Part shown: positions 8,897 through 17,046 of the stretch, one piece after another
Layout of the letters: each line of letters starts with the position of its first letter
How positions within the stretch are numbered: the stretch's first letter is position 1
Source of the DNA: Pseudomonadota bacterium
Lineage (GTDB): Bacteria > Pseudomonadota > Alphaproteobacteria > Rhizobiales > Hyphomicrobiaceae
DNA: 30,691 nt
Direction: 5' to 3'
Assembly: GCA_003242645.1 (NCBI GenBank)
Contig: QGVC01000007.1
Span: forward strand, 1 to 30,691
Notes under the pieces: model-generated
Seen by the model: the letters and a program-made list of their open reading frames with translations, nothing else
Database searches by the model: none
Told to the model about the DNA's origin: nothing
Made by a program: the position numbers and the translations under genes

Positions 8897-8919
8897 AAGC
8901 CTTTTCAATTCAAAGGCTT
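8897..8919 (+). other. Stem-loop between phoR and pstS
   Basis: AAGCCTTT (8897-8904) and AAAGGCTT (8912-8919) form a perfect eight-base stem with a seven-base loop, 18 bases after the phoR stop. There is no T tract, so it is not a classical terminator. It may partly separate phoR from the pst operon or protect the phoR message 3' end. Confidence 0.35.
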
Positions 8920-8922
8920 ACT

Positions 8923-8940
8923 CTGTCACGAAAGCATAGC
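8923..8940 (+). promoter_or_regulatory. Candidate Pho box (PhoB site) upstream of pstS
   Basis: CTGTCAC at 8923-8929 matches the first half of the Pho box consensus (CTGTCAT, four A/T-rich bases, CTGTCAT). It is followed by GAAA and a poorly matching second half GCATAGC. It sits about 103 bases before the pstS start, in the gene cluster where a PhoB site is expected. Only one half-site is good, so confidence is limited. Confidence 0.4.
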
Positions 8941-9042
8941 GTGTTTGCTCTATCAGAAAGCCTGCGACGCAATGGGGCGTCGTTTCCTGGGAAGCGATGT
9001 GTGAGAGGCTTCCCGCTGCAAACCCAGACAGGGAGTGCACCT

Positions 9043-10107
9043 GTGAACAGAACCCTTGTGGCCATCTCGGCGGCAGCAGCCGTCGCAGGCACAATTGGCT
9101 TCGCCGGTGAGGCGGAGGCTCGCGACCACATCAAGATCGTTGGCTCGTCGACGGTCTTTCCTTACACCCAAGCCGTCGCAGAAGAGTTCACGCGTAAGAA
9201 CGGTCAAAAGGCACCGGTTGTCGAGGCGACGGGCACCGGCGGCGGCATGAAGATCTTCTGCCAGGGCATCGGTGAGCAGTACCCGGACATCACCGGAGCC
9301 TCTCGAGCGATGAAGAAGTCCGAGTGGGCCGAGTGCGAGAAGAATGGCGTCACGGACGTCACAGAGGTGCTGATTGGGTACGACGGAATATCCATCGCGC
9401 AGTCCCGCAAGGCTCAGCCGATGGACCTGACGAAGGCTCAGATCTATCTGGCCCTTGCAGCCGAAATTCCTGTGGATGGCAAATTCAGTCCAAACCCGCA
9501 CAAGAAGTGGAGCGACATCGATTCGTCGCTGCCTAACATTCCCATTCTCGTCTATGGTCCACCCCCAACATCAGGTACGCGCGATGCGTTCGTGGAGCTC
9601 GCCATGCAGGAGGGCTGCCAGGAACTCGACTTCGTGAAGGAGCAGAAGGCCAGGCTCGACAAGGCCGCTTATGAAGATCTGGTGAAATCCCAGTGCAGCC
9701 GCATGCGGCAGGACGGTCCGTTCATTGAGGCTGGCGAGAACGATAACCTTATCGTGCAGCGCCTCGAGGCTGATCCGAGGGCCGTCGGCATCTTCGGCTA
9801 CTCGTTCCTCTACGAGAACGAGGACAAGCTCCAGGCCATCAAGGTGGAAGGAGTTGAACCGTCGTTCGAGACAATCGCCTCGGGTGAGTACGGGATCTCG
9901 CGTCCCCTGTACTTGTACGTCAAGAACGCCCATCGCGACGTGGTTCCCGGAATGAAAGAGTTCATAGCCGAGTACGTCAGCGAGGCCGCGATGGGCCAGG
10001 ACGGCTACCTCTCGGAGCGTGGGATGGTGCCGCTGCAGGCGGATGCCTTGGAAAAGACCCGCAAGGCGGCGTTGGAAGCAGAAAGAATGGCAGTCCCGAC
10101 CAACTGA
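9043..10107 (+). CDS. pstS: Periplasmic phosphate-binding protein PstS
   Basis: A 354-residue periplasmic solute-binding protein that delivers phosphate to PstCA. The frame is open from GTG 8941, but GTG 9043 has an AGGGAG ribosome-binding site seven bases upstream and directly begins a Sec signal peptide (NRTLVAISAAAAVAGTIGFA, cleavage likely after AEA). Phosphate-binding loops are visible: VGSSTVFPY, ATGTGGGMKIFCQGIG, TGASRAMK and PTSGTRDAF. The Cys pairs in IFCQGIG/AECEKNG and EGCQEL/SQCSRM fit the alphaproteobacterial PstS subgroup. It is the first gene of pstSCAB-phoU-phoB and is probably induced by PhoB through the half-site at 8923. Confidence 0.95.
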   Translation: MNRTLVAISAAAAVAGTIGFAGEAEARDHIKIVGSSTVFPYTQAVAEEFTRKNGQKAPVVEATGTGGGMKIFCQGIGEQYPDITGASRAMKKSEWAECEKNGVTDVTEVLIGYDGISIAQSRKAQPMDLTKAQIYLALAAEIPVDGKFSPNPHKKWSDIDSSLPNIPILVYGPPPTSGTRDAFVELAMQEGCQELDFVKEQKARLDKAAYEDLVKSQCSRMRQDGPFIEAGENDNLIVQRLEADPRAVGIFGYSFLYENEDKLQAIKVEGVEPSFETIASGEYGISRPLYLYVKNAHRDVVPGMKEFIAEYVSEAAMGQDGYLSERGMVPLQADALEKTRKAALEAERMAVPTN

Positions 10108-10123
10108 TGGCCGTTGAAAACGC

Positions 10124-10151
10124 CGGCTGCGCCATTGACGTGGCGCAGCCG
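10124..10151 (+). other. Perfect stem-loop between pstS and pstC
   Basis: CGGCTGCGCCA (10124-10134) pairs perfectly with TGGCGCAGCCG (10141-10151) across a six-base loop, 16 bases after the pstS stop. No T tract follows, so it is more likely an mRNA 3'-end-protecting or processing hairpin than a full terminator. Such hairpins let binding-protein messages outlast permease messages in other ABC importer operons. Confidence 0.65.
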
Positions 10152-10230
10152 CCCGCGCTTGTGGTGCACCCGCAGAACGGACAGTCAAACCGGCTCGCGC
10201 AATTCCGCAGGCTCGCCACGTGAACTCGAC

Positions 10231-11610
10231 ATGCTGAGCTTCGCCTTCGCAGTTCTGCTCGTCCTGACGCTGATCGGATTTCTGGTCGGCCACAGACGGG
10301 CAATCGCGTGTGTTGAGGGCCGCACCTACCAACTGCATTCGCGGCCGGCATATCACGCCAGCTTCGTCGCGGCGTGGGTGGGCATTCCGGCGACCCTGCT
10401 ACTGTTGGTCTGGCTGCTGGTCCAGGGGCCGGTTCTTGACCGGCTCATTATGGCGTCGTTGCCGGATGAGGTGGTTGCCGGCAAAGGCGTTGGCGAGCTC
10501 AGCCTCATCCTGAGCCAGATCAAGTCCGTCGCTGACGGCACGTCCTTCGGCCAGGTGGACCCGGCCATTCTCGAAGCCGGAAGGCGTCTCGAGGCGTGGC
10601 GTTGGATCGGAGAAATGGCCATGTTCGCGAGCGCCGTGGTGCTGGCTTTGCTGGCGCTCGTTATCGTCCAATCGCGTATTTCTCCGGAATTCCGCGCTCG
10701 TCAGGCTGTCGAGCGCGTTCTCGACTGGCTCATGATTTCCTGCGCCGTCGTCGCCATCCTGACGACGCTCGGCATCGTGATCTCGCTCTTGCTCGAGGCG
10801 ATCAGGTTCTTCCGGCTCGTGCCGGTCACGGAGTTTCTCTTCGGCTTACGCTGGGAGCCGCAGATTGCCATGCGGCCGGATCAGGCGAGCGCAGGGGGGG
10901 CCTTCGGCGCGATCCCCGTCTTCCTCGGCACGTTCCTGATCGCCCTCATTGCCATGGCAGTGGCGGTTCCGATTGGGCTGCTGTCCGCGATTTACCTCAC
11001 TGAGTATGCCTCCTCGCGCTTCCGGGCGATCGTAAAACCGGTGCTGGAGATCCTCGCCGGCATTCCCACCGTGGTGTACGGCTTTTTCGCTGTGCTCGTC
11101 GTTTCGCCGGCATTGCGCACGTTCGGTGAAGCGATAGGGATTTCGATCGCACCCAACAGCGCATTGGTCGCCGGCGGCGTAATGGGCATCATGATCATTC
11201 CCTTTGTTTCGTCGTTGTCGGACGACGCGCTCGCAGCTGTGCCCAACTCGATGCGCGATGGCTCGCTGGCGATGGGCGCAACGAAGAACGAGACCATCCT
11301 CCGCGTGCTTCTGCCCGCGGCGCTGCCCGGCATCATGGGTGGTATTCTGCTGGCGGTCAGCCGTGCCATCGGAGAAACCATGATCGTTGTCATGGCGGCG
11401 GGCATCATCGCCACGTTGACGCTCAACCCGTTCCAGCCCGTCACAACCGTCACCGTCCAGATCGTCACTCTGCTGATCGGCGACACAGAGTTCGACAACC
11501 CCAAGACGCTGGCGGCGTTCGCCCTGGGCCTGACCCTGTTCCTGTCAACCCTGGTGCTGAACGTCATCGCCATTCGCATCGTAAGGCGGTATCGAGAGCA
11601 ATATGAGTGA
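10231..11610 (+). CDS. pstC: Phosphate ABC transporter permease PstC
   Basis: A 459-residue inner-membrane permease that pairs with PstA. The frame is open from TTG 10114, but the first 39 codons are read from the stem-loop region and have no membrane character. ATG 10231 opens directly into the first hydrophobic segment (MLSFAFAVLLVLTLIGFLVG). It is a long-form PstC with an N-terminal extension of about 180 residues carrying extra membrane segments. The permease core has YLTEYAS, the coupling EAA-like loop GSLAMGATKNETILRVLLPAALPG, and AIGETMIV. The stop lies within the pstA start (eight-base overlap). Confidence 0.93.
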   Translation: MLSFAFAVLLVLTLIGFLVGHRRAIACVEGRTYQLHSRPAYHASFVAAWVGIPATLLLLVWLLVQGPVLDRLIMASLPDEVVAGKGVGELSLILSQIKSVADGTSFGQVDPAILEAGRRLEAWRWIGEMAMFASAVVLALLALVIVQSRISPEFRARQAVERVLDWLMISCAVVAILTTLGIVISLLLEAIRFFRLVPVTEFLFGLRWEPQIAMRPDQASAGGAFGAIPVFLGTFLIALIAMAVAVPIGLLSAIYLTEYASSRFRAIVKPVLEILAGIPTVVYGFFAVLVVSPALRTFGEAIGISIAPNSALVAGGVMGIMIIPFVSSLSDDALAAVPNSMRDGSLAMGATKNETILRVLLPAALPGIMGGILLAVSRAIGETMIVVMAAGIIATLTLNPFQPVTTVTVQIVTLLIGDTEFDNPKTLAAFALGLTLFLSTLVLNVIAIRIVRRYREQYE

Positions 11611-12916
11611 GGCGAGGGCATCGGACGCGAATGCCGCCGTGGCTCCGGGGGGGCACTGGCATTCGGCTGCTCACCACCAGCGGCTGAAACGACGCTATGC
11701 CGCCGACCGGCGGCTTCGGTTGCTCGGGCTGGGAGCTATCGGGCTCGCTATCGGCCTGCTCGGCATCTTGATCGTTTCGCTCGTCTACACGGGTTACGTG
11801 GCCTTCATGCAGACCCGTGTGGAGCTTGAGTTCAGAATTGATCCAGCCCTAGTGAAAGTGGATGATGTGCGTAACGGTAATTTCCGCGCCATCGTCCGGC
11901 AGGCACTGTTCGAGCAATTTCCTGAGGTCACAGAGCGGCGGAAGCAAACGCAGCTGGCACGGCTGTTGAGCCCCGGCGCCGAATGGATCGTCCGAGACTA
12001 TGTGGTCGCCCATCCCGAAGTGATCGGTCGGACGATCAAGCTGATGGTTCCGGTGGCCGATCCCTACGATCAGCTCAACAAGGGAATTCTGTCGCGCGAC
12101 GTGCCGGAGTCGCAGCGGCGGCTTGATGACGAAGCTATCGGCTGGTTCGACACCCTGAAGCAGCGAGGGTTGATCCACACAACGATTGCGTGGGAGCTCT
12201 TCGTCAACGCCGATAGCCGTTTCCCTGAAATGGCGGGGCTGGCAGGTGCCATCGCGGGCTCTTTCCTGACGCTTCTCGTCTGCTTCCTCCTGAGTTTCCC
12301 GCTCGGAATTGCGGCCGCGGTTTACCTTGAAGAGTTCGCTCCGAAAAATCGGCTAACGTCTCTGATCGAAGTGAACATCAATAACCTTGCTGCCGTGCCC
12401 TCGATCGTGTTCGGTCTGCTCGGGTTGGCTGTATTTCTCGGCTTTTTCGGTCTGCCTCGATCTTCGCCGCTCGTTGGCGGAATGGTGCTGTCGCTGATGA
12501 CGCTGCCGACCATCATCATTGCAACTCGGGCGACGCTCAAGTCCGTTCCCCCGTCAATCCGGGAAGCCGCGCTCGGGATCGGAGCATCGCAGCACCAAGT
12601 TATCCTGCACCACGTGCTACCCCTAGCGATGCCGGGCATACTCACTGGAACCATCATTGGTCTCGCGCAGGCGCTCGGTGAGACAGCGCCACTGCTCTTG
12701 ATCGGCATGAACGCGTTTATCCCGAGTGTCGAAAGCATCGGATTCTTGGAGCCGGCGACCGCTTTGCCCACGCAGATCTACAGTTGGGCCGATAGCCCTG
12801 AGCGTGGATTTGTGGCGCGTACCTCGGCCGCAATCTTGGTGCTCCTCGGTTTTCTTATCGTGATGAACGCCGTGGCAATTTATTTGCGGCAAAAGTTCGA
12901 GAGGAAGTGGTCGTGA
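11603..12916 (+). CDS. pstA: Phosphate ABC transporter permease PstA
   Basis: A 437-residue inner-membrane permease partnering PstC. One N-terminal membrane helix ([23 protein letters not shown]) leads to a long, probably periplasmic insertion (about residues 70-205, [14 protein letters not shown] to [13 protein letters not shown]), typical of alphaproteobacterial PstA (DUF3333-like). Five membrane segments follow, with YLEEFAP and the EAA loop [25 protein letters not shown] then [11 protein letters not shown]. The start ATG overlaps the end of pstC, indicating coupled translation. The stop lies 26 bases before pstB. Confidence 0.93.
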   Translation: MSEARASDANAAVAPGGHWHSAAHHQRLKRRYAADRRLRLLGLGAIGLAIGLLGILIVSLVYTGYVAFMQTRVELEFRIDPALVKVDDVRNGNFRAIVRQALFEQFPEVTERRKQTQLARLLSPGAEWIVRDYVVAHPEVIGRTIKLMVPVADPYDQLNKGILSRDVPESQRRLDDEAIGWFDTLKQRGLIHTTIAWELFVNADSRFPEMAGLAGAIAGSFLTLLVCFLLSFPLGIAAAVYLEEFAPKNRLTSLIEVNINNLAAVPSIVFGLLGLAVFLGFFGLPRSSPLVGGMVLSLMTLPTIIIATRATLKSVPPSIREAALGIGASQHQVILHHVLPLAMPGILTGTIIGLAQALGETAPLLLIGMNAFIPSVESIGFLEPATALPTQIYSWADSPERGFVARTSAAILVLLGFLIVMNAVAIYLRQKFERKWS

Positions 12917-12942
12917 CGCCCGCGGCCAGAGAGGAGAAGGGA

Positions 12943-13779
12943 ATGAACGAGCAATTCCGCACGTCCGACCTTTCGATTGCCGTCTCACCCCACATCGGCA
13001 CCCGGGTCTCGATGAAACCGGAAGCCATCAAAGTGCGCGTCAGGAATGTGAATGCCTACTACGGTGAAAAGCAGGCGCTGAAAAACGTCAGCATCGATAT
13101 TCCCGCGCGCGCTGTGACGGCGCTCATCGGACCGTCAGGATGCGGTAAGTCGACATTCCTGCGCTGCATCAACCGAATGAACGATACGATCCCCAATGCG
13201 CGCGTTACCGGGGACATTACCATTGATGGTCAGAATATTTTCGATCCGAAGCTCGACGTCGTGCAGCTTCGGGCGCGCGTCGGAATGGTCTTCCAGAAGC
13301 CGAACCCGTTTCCCAAATCGATTTACGAGAACGTCGCCTACGGTCCGCGTATCCATGGCCTGGCCAGCACTCGCGCCGAGCTCGATGAAATCGTGATGTC
13401 GAGCCTTGAGAAGGCCGGTTTGCTGAAAGAGGTCCGCGACCGGCTCCATGAGCCAGGCACCAGCCTCTCCGGTGGCCAGCAGCAACGGCTTTGTATTGCG
13501 CGCGCCATTGCGGTCAGCCCGGAGGTGATCTTGATGGACGAGCCGTGCTCGGCGCTCGATCCGATCGCGACGGCGAAAATCGAGGAGCTCATCGATGAGC
13601 TCCGCGAAAATTATTGTATCGTGATCGTAACCCACTCGATGCAGCAGGCGGCGCGGGTTTCGCAACGAACGGCGTTCTTCCACCTCGGCGAGCTGATAGA
13701 GGAGGGCGATACGGCCGAGATCTTTACGAATCCCAAGAAACGGCAAACACGGGATTACATTACGGGTCGCTTCGGATGA
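12943..13779 (+). CDS. pstB: Phosphate import ATP-binding protein PstB
   Basis: A 278-residue ATPase of the Pst importer. Walker [10 protein letters not shown], the Q-loop region [19 protein letters not shown] (diagnostic for PstB), signature [16 protein letters not shown], Walker [13 protein letters not shown] and switch His in [12 protein letters not shown] are all present. The frame is open from GTG 12907, but ATG 12943 follows a strong GAGGAGAAGG ribosome-binding site, so it is preferred. PstB also takes part in phosphate signalling to PhoR via PhoU, consistent with the gene order here. Confidence 0.97.
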   Translation: MNEQFRTSDLSIAVSPHIGTRVSMKPEAIKVRVRNVNAYYGEKQALKNVSIDIPARAVTALIGPSGCGKSTFLRCINRMNDTIPNARVTGDITIDGQNIFDPKLDVVQLRARVGMVFQKPNPFPKSIYENVAYGPRIHGLASTRAELDEIVMSSLEKAGLLKEVRDRLHEPGTSLSGGQQQRLCIARAIAVSPEVILMDEPCSALDPIATAKIEELIDELRENYCIVIVTHSMQQAARVSQRTAFFHLGELIEEGDTAEIFTNPKKRQTRDYITGRFG

Positions 13780-13804
13780 GGCACCCAGGCGAGGATCGGA
13801 GGCA

Positions 13805-14533
13805 ATGAGAGAGCACATTGTGCGCTCATACCAGGAAGAGCTTGAGCTCTTGGACCGGAGGGTTGCCCAGATGGGCGGCCTTGTAGAAAACGCGCTCGGC
13901 CAAGCGTTCGAGGCCCTCGAAAAGCGTGATCCGCGTCTGGCGGAGGCTGTGATTGAGTCGGACAAGGCCATCGACCGCCTGGAAAAGGAGGTGGACGATC
14001 AGGTCGTCACAATGATTGCCCTTCGCCAACCGCTCGCCGACGATCTGCGTCAGGTCATTGCGGCTCTGCGCATCACCTCGGACCTGGAGCGCATTGGTGA
14101 CCTCGCCAAGAATATCGCCAAGCGCGCGCTGGCCATCTCGCAGGAGCCTTATCCGAAGCAGCTGATGTCGGGTCTGCGCAACATGGGCGAGCGCGCCCTG
14201 CGCCAGCTCAAGGATGTGCTCGATGCCTACGCTGAGCGAAACAGCGAGCTGGCGCTTGCCGTCTGGCGCGCGGATGAGCAGATCGATGCCATGTATAATT
14301 CGGTCTTCCGCGAGCTCTTGACGTACATGATGGAAGATCCGCGCAATATTGGCCTGTGCACTCACCTTCTTTTCGGGGCGAAAAACATCGAGCGCATTGG
14401 CGATCACACGACGAATATTGCGGAGATCGTGCACTATCTTGTGCACGGGGAACCCATTACGGATGATCGGCCGAAAAGCGACCAGACCAGCTCAACGCCG
14501 ATTTCCCGGGACGAGGTTAAGACGGAGTCGTAG
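13805..14533 (+). CDS. phoU: Phosphate signalling protein PhoU
   Basis: A 242-residue, all-helical cytoplasmic protein with two PhoU repeats, the first around residues 18-110 and the second around 118-205. Conserved metal-binding-type motifs are visible: DKAIDRLEKEVDD and ADEQIDAMYNSVFRELLTYMMEDP, with DLERIGDLAKNIAKRA and NIERIGDHTTNIAEIVHYLV. PhoU links PstB transport activity to PhoR and represses the Pho response when phosphate is plentiful. GGAGG lies just before ATG 13805. It is followed three bases later by phoB. Confidence 0.97.
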   Translation: MREHIVRSYQEELELLDRRVAQMGGLVENALGQAFEALEKRDPRLAEAVIESDKAIDRLEKEVDDQVVTMIALRQPLADDLRQVIAALRITSDLERIGDLAKNIAKRALAISQEPYPKQLMSGLRNMGERALRQLKDVLDAYAERNSELALAVWRADEQIDAMYNSVFRELLTYMMEDPRNIGLCTHLLFGAKNIERIGDHTTNIAEIVHYLVHGEPITDDRPKSDQTSSTPISRDEVKTES

Positions 14534-14536
14534 CAC

Positions 14537-15232
14537 ATGGGCGCTAAGGTTCTGATCGTCGAAGACGAAGCGCCACTTGCAGAACTACTTCGTTACAACT
14601 TCGAGGCGGAGGGGTATCAGGTCCAGCATGCCGCCGCGGGTGAGGAAGCCGAGCTGATGATCGCGGAGGACCGGCCGGACCTCATCGTGCTGGACTGGAT
14701 GCTTCCCACGTTCTCTGGGGTGGAACTATGCCGCCGAATTCGGGCCCGGCAGGAGACACGCGCAATCCCCATCCTGATGCTCACGGCCCGCGGCGAGGAA
14801 AGCGACCGCATCCGCGGGTTGTCGACGGGTGCGGATGATTATGTCGTGAAGCCCTTCTCTCTGCCTGAGCTCATGGCGCGGGTGAAGGCTATTCTTCGCC
14901 GGACCGCACCGGAGCGCATTGCTGACGTCTTGCGATCCGGAGAGATCGAGCTCGACCGCACGGCGCATCGCGTAACCCGCGGCAACCGGGAGGTGCGGCT
15001 TGGGCCGACCGAGTTTCGGCTGCTCGAATTCATGATGCAAAGCCCGGGAAGGGTGCTGTCGCGGGAGCAGCTTCTCGATGGTGTCTGGGGTCGCGATACC
15101 TACATCGACGAGCGTACGGTCGATGTCCACATCGGGAGATTGAGAAAAGCGCTCGTCCGCGGAAAGGAGCGCGATCCGATCCGCACTGTTCGCGGTGCGG
15201 GATACGTTTTTGGAGAGCGGCAATCCACTTAA
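14537..15232 (+). CDS. phoB: Phosphate regulon response regulator PhoB
   Basis: A 231-residue OmpR-class activator. The receiver domain has EDE near the N-terminus, phospho-acceptor Asp53 (VLDWMLPTFSG, same number as E. coli PhoB), Thr in MLTARGEE and Lys in VKPFSLPELMARV. The winged-helix domain (about 130-227) includes GPTEFRLLEFMMQSPGRVLSREQLLDGVWG and ERTVDVHIGRLRKAL. It is the last gene of the pho/pst cluster and closes a self-regulating loop if it acts at the site before pstS. The start is unambiguous; the ribosome-binding site is weak. Confidence 0.97.
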   Translation: MGAKVLIVEDEAPLAELLRYNFEAEGYQVQHAAAGEEAELMIAEDRPDLIVLDWMLPTFSGVELCRRIRARQETRAIPILMLTARGEESDRIRGLSTGADDYVVKPFSLPELMARVKAILRRTAPERIADVLRSGEIELDRTAHRVTRGNREVRLGPTEFRLLEFMMQSPGRVLSREQLLDGVWGRDTYIDERTVDVHIGRLRKALVRGKERDPIRTVRGAGYVFGERQST

Positions 15233-15326
15233 TTGGAGCGTCGAAATAGCGCAGGTAAACGCTCAACACCCGAAACTGGTACCCAAGTAGGGCTAAAGTC
15301 CAGATTCTCCGAAAGGGGTAGAAATA

Positions 15327-15367
15327 GGTTGCGCCGCTGGCGTTAACCTTTGGGCCCTTCTTTTTTT
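15327..15367 (+). terminator. Possible terminator after phoB
   Basis: GGTT-G-CGCC (15327-15335) can pair with GGCG-TT-AACC (15339-15348) around a GCT loop. Eleven bases later comes TTCTTTTTTT (15358-15367). The stem is imperfect and the T tract is farther away than usual, so this is tentative. It lies 95 bases after the phoB stop. Confidence 0.35.
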
Positions 15368-15422
15368 GTGAAAAATATGTTATATCCTCGTCTCGTTGTA
15401 GCGTAGCTGAAACGGATGGGGA

Positions 15423-15653
15423 ACGCAGAGTCCGGTCGGCCGGCCTTGCGTCGTATTTGCCTGGATGACCCGAGCCGCGCTGCAGTGTCTTAAATTGGAA
15501 GACTTGTTGCGCGGGCCGCCAACCAAGTCACCGAAGCTGAAAGGCAGGCTGTGCCCCGCCCAGGGGCCATAGCATATCAAGCACGCTCTCGCCGACTAAC
15601 GTGTCGGCAACTGGATCTTGTCACCATGCCCTCATCGAGGGCGGGAAGCCCGC
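15423..15653. ncRNA. Candidate structured RNA or long structured leader before carD
   Basis: The 471-base gap between phoB and carD has no credible reading frame but at least six stem-loops. They are ACGCAGAG-t-CCGG with CCGG-c-CTTGCGT (15423-15451); CCGCGC/GCGCGG enclosing GTCTT/AAGAC (15475-15514); GCTGTG-CCCC with GGGG-c-CATAGC (15548-15573); GCCGAC/GTCGGC (15591-15608); GCCCTC/GAGGGC with a three-base loop (15628-15642); and GCGGG/CCCGC (15641-15653). An A/T-rich stretch with TATATC around 15381 could be a -10 element for transcription toward carD. It may be a small RNA or the carD 5' leader. I could not match it to a known family (not tmRNA, RNase P or SRP RNA). Confidence 0.35.
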
Positions 15654-15703
15654 TCAGCTTGTGGTTGGGCGGGGCGTGGATCACGAAAGAGTGAGATCAG
15701 AGT

Positions 15704-16867
15704 ATGGCTGAGAAGACGAAGGTGGCTGTCAAGAAAACGGAAGGCGGCAGGGGGAGTGTCAGGACGACGGTGGTCAAGTCTGTAGCGACCCAACGCACTC
15801 GGAAAGCTGCAGAAAAAAAGCCGATGGCTAGCAAGCCTTCGTCCAAGAAGCCCGCTGCAACAAAAGCTCTAAACGCAGGTGCTGTTTCAACAAAGACGTC
15901 AACAACGAGTGAAAGAAAATTGTCCAGCAAAACTGCAGTGAAAAGCAAAACAGCGGCAGTCGAAAAAACGACTCCAAAAACTACAACTTCCGCTACGACA
16001 GCCAAGGCTACCGAAAAAACAACAGCCAAGGCCGCTCAAAAGGCGAGCGTGAAGGTGGCACCTTCCACGCCGCAGCAGAAGGCAACATCCACGACCCAGC
16101 AGAAGGCAGCAACTGCGGCCATGGCAAAACCGGCCCAGCCTAAGATATCGGCTCCGGTTGCGGCCAAGGATGTTGCTACACCTGCGCGTGAGGCTGTTGC
16201 TACCAAAGCGCGTGAGGCAAAGGCTGAGACTCAGGCTGCAAACAAGCCTGAAAGCCAGGCTGAAAAGAAGCCGGTGAATTCGCGTCACGGCTTCAAGACG
16301 AACGAATACGTCGTTTATCCGACGCACGGCGTCGGGCGCATCGTCGGCATCGAGGAGCAGGAAATTGCCGGGATGAAGCTCGAGCTGTTCGTCATCACGT
16401 TCGAGAAGGACAAGATGACGCTTCGCGTGCCGACCAGCAAGCTGCAGAGCGTCGGGATGCGGAAGCTGGCGAGCGAGGACGTCATCAAGAAGGCCATGGA
16501 TACCCTCAAGGGCCGCGCGAGGATCAAGCGGACGATGTGGAGCCGCCGCGCGCAGGAGTACGAGGCGAAGATCAACTCTGGCGATCTGGTGGCTATCGCG
16601 GAGGTTGTGCGCGACCTCTACCGGTCGGAGACGCAGCCGGAGCAGTCGTACTCCGAGCGGCAGCTTTATGAGGCAGCCCTCGACCGCATGGCCCGCGAGA
16701 TTGCTGCCGTCGAGAAGCTGGACGAGCAGACCGCCGTGCAGCGGATCACGGAGGTTCTCGCGAAGAGCGCTCGCGGCCGCCGTCAGGCAGAAGCTGAGGC
16801 AGAGGCTGAAGCGGCCGATGCCGAAGCTGATGGCGAGGAGGCAAGTCCCGCCGTCAAGGCCGCCTAA
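15704..16867 (+). CDS. carD: CarD-family RNA polymerase-binding regulator with H1-like N-terminal tail
   Basis: A 387-residue protein. Residues about 196-350 are a standard alphaproteobacterial CarD/CdnL: GFKTNEYVVYPTHGVGRIVGIE begins the Tudor-like RNA-polymerase-binding domain, and the helical DNA-binding part includes KGRARIKRTMWSRRAQEYE and QPEQSYSERQLYEAALDRMARE. CarD stabilises open promoter complexes. Oddly, it is preceded by about 195 residues of low-complexity Lys/Ala/Thr/Ser sequence with KK and TAK-type repeats, like histone H1 C-terminal tails, and ends in an acidic AEAEAEAEAADAEADGEE tail. Usual family members are about 170 residues. The tail codes at lower GC than neighbours. 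A downstream internal start cannot be excluded; ATG 15704 has a weak GAGTGAG site. Confidence 0.88.
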   Translation: MAEKTKVAVKKTEGGRGSVRTTVVKSVATQRTRKAAEKKPMASKPSSKKPAATKALNAGAVSTKTSTTSERKLSSKTAVKSKTAAVEKTTPKTTTSATTAKATEKTTAKAAQKASVKVAPSTPQQKATSTTQQKAATAAMAKPAQPKISAPVAAKDVATPAREAVATKAREAKAETQAANKPESQAEKKPVNSRHGFKTNEYVVYPTHGVGRIVGIEEQEIAGMKLELFVITFEKDKMTLRVPTSKLQSVGMRKLASEDVIKKAMDTLKGRARIKRTMWSRRAQEYEAKINSGDLVAIAEVVRDLYRSETQPEQSYSERQLYEAALDRMAREIAAVEKLDEQTAVQRITEVLAKSARGRRQAEAEAEAEAADAEADGEEASPAVKAA

Positions 16868-16899
16868 AACAGTTTCCTTTCGATTTTGAAGAATGTCAG

Positions 16900-16934
16900 A
16901 ACGGTCCGGCACATACCAACGCCGGGCCGTTTTT
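16900..16934 (+). terminator. Rho-independent terminator of carD
   Basis: AACGGTCCGGC (16900-16910) pairs with GCCGGGCCGTT (16921-16931) with one G-T wobble, around a ten-base loop, and runs into TTTTT. It lies 33 bases after the carD stop. No T tract flanks it on the other strand, so it mainly serves carD. Confidence 0.88.
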
Positions 16935-17046
16935 CATTGGCCCAGGAACACGCCGGTCAGAACCCGGAAGAACACCCGTCGAATGGCATCAAAGAGAGCC
17001 GCTGGGCAGCTGCGGAGCGATCCGTAATTCGCGGCAGGCCATTCGC

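Noticed and set aside
15390..15660. 6S RNA, RNase P RNA or tmRNA in the phoB-carD gap
   Set aside because: There is no single long stem with a central bubble (6S), no conserved GAGGAAAGTCC-type element (RNase P) and no tRNA-like end (tmRNA). I kept it only as an unassigned structured region.
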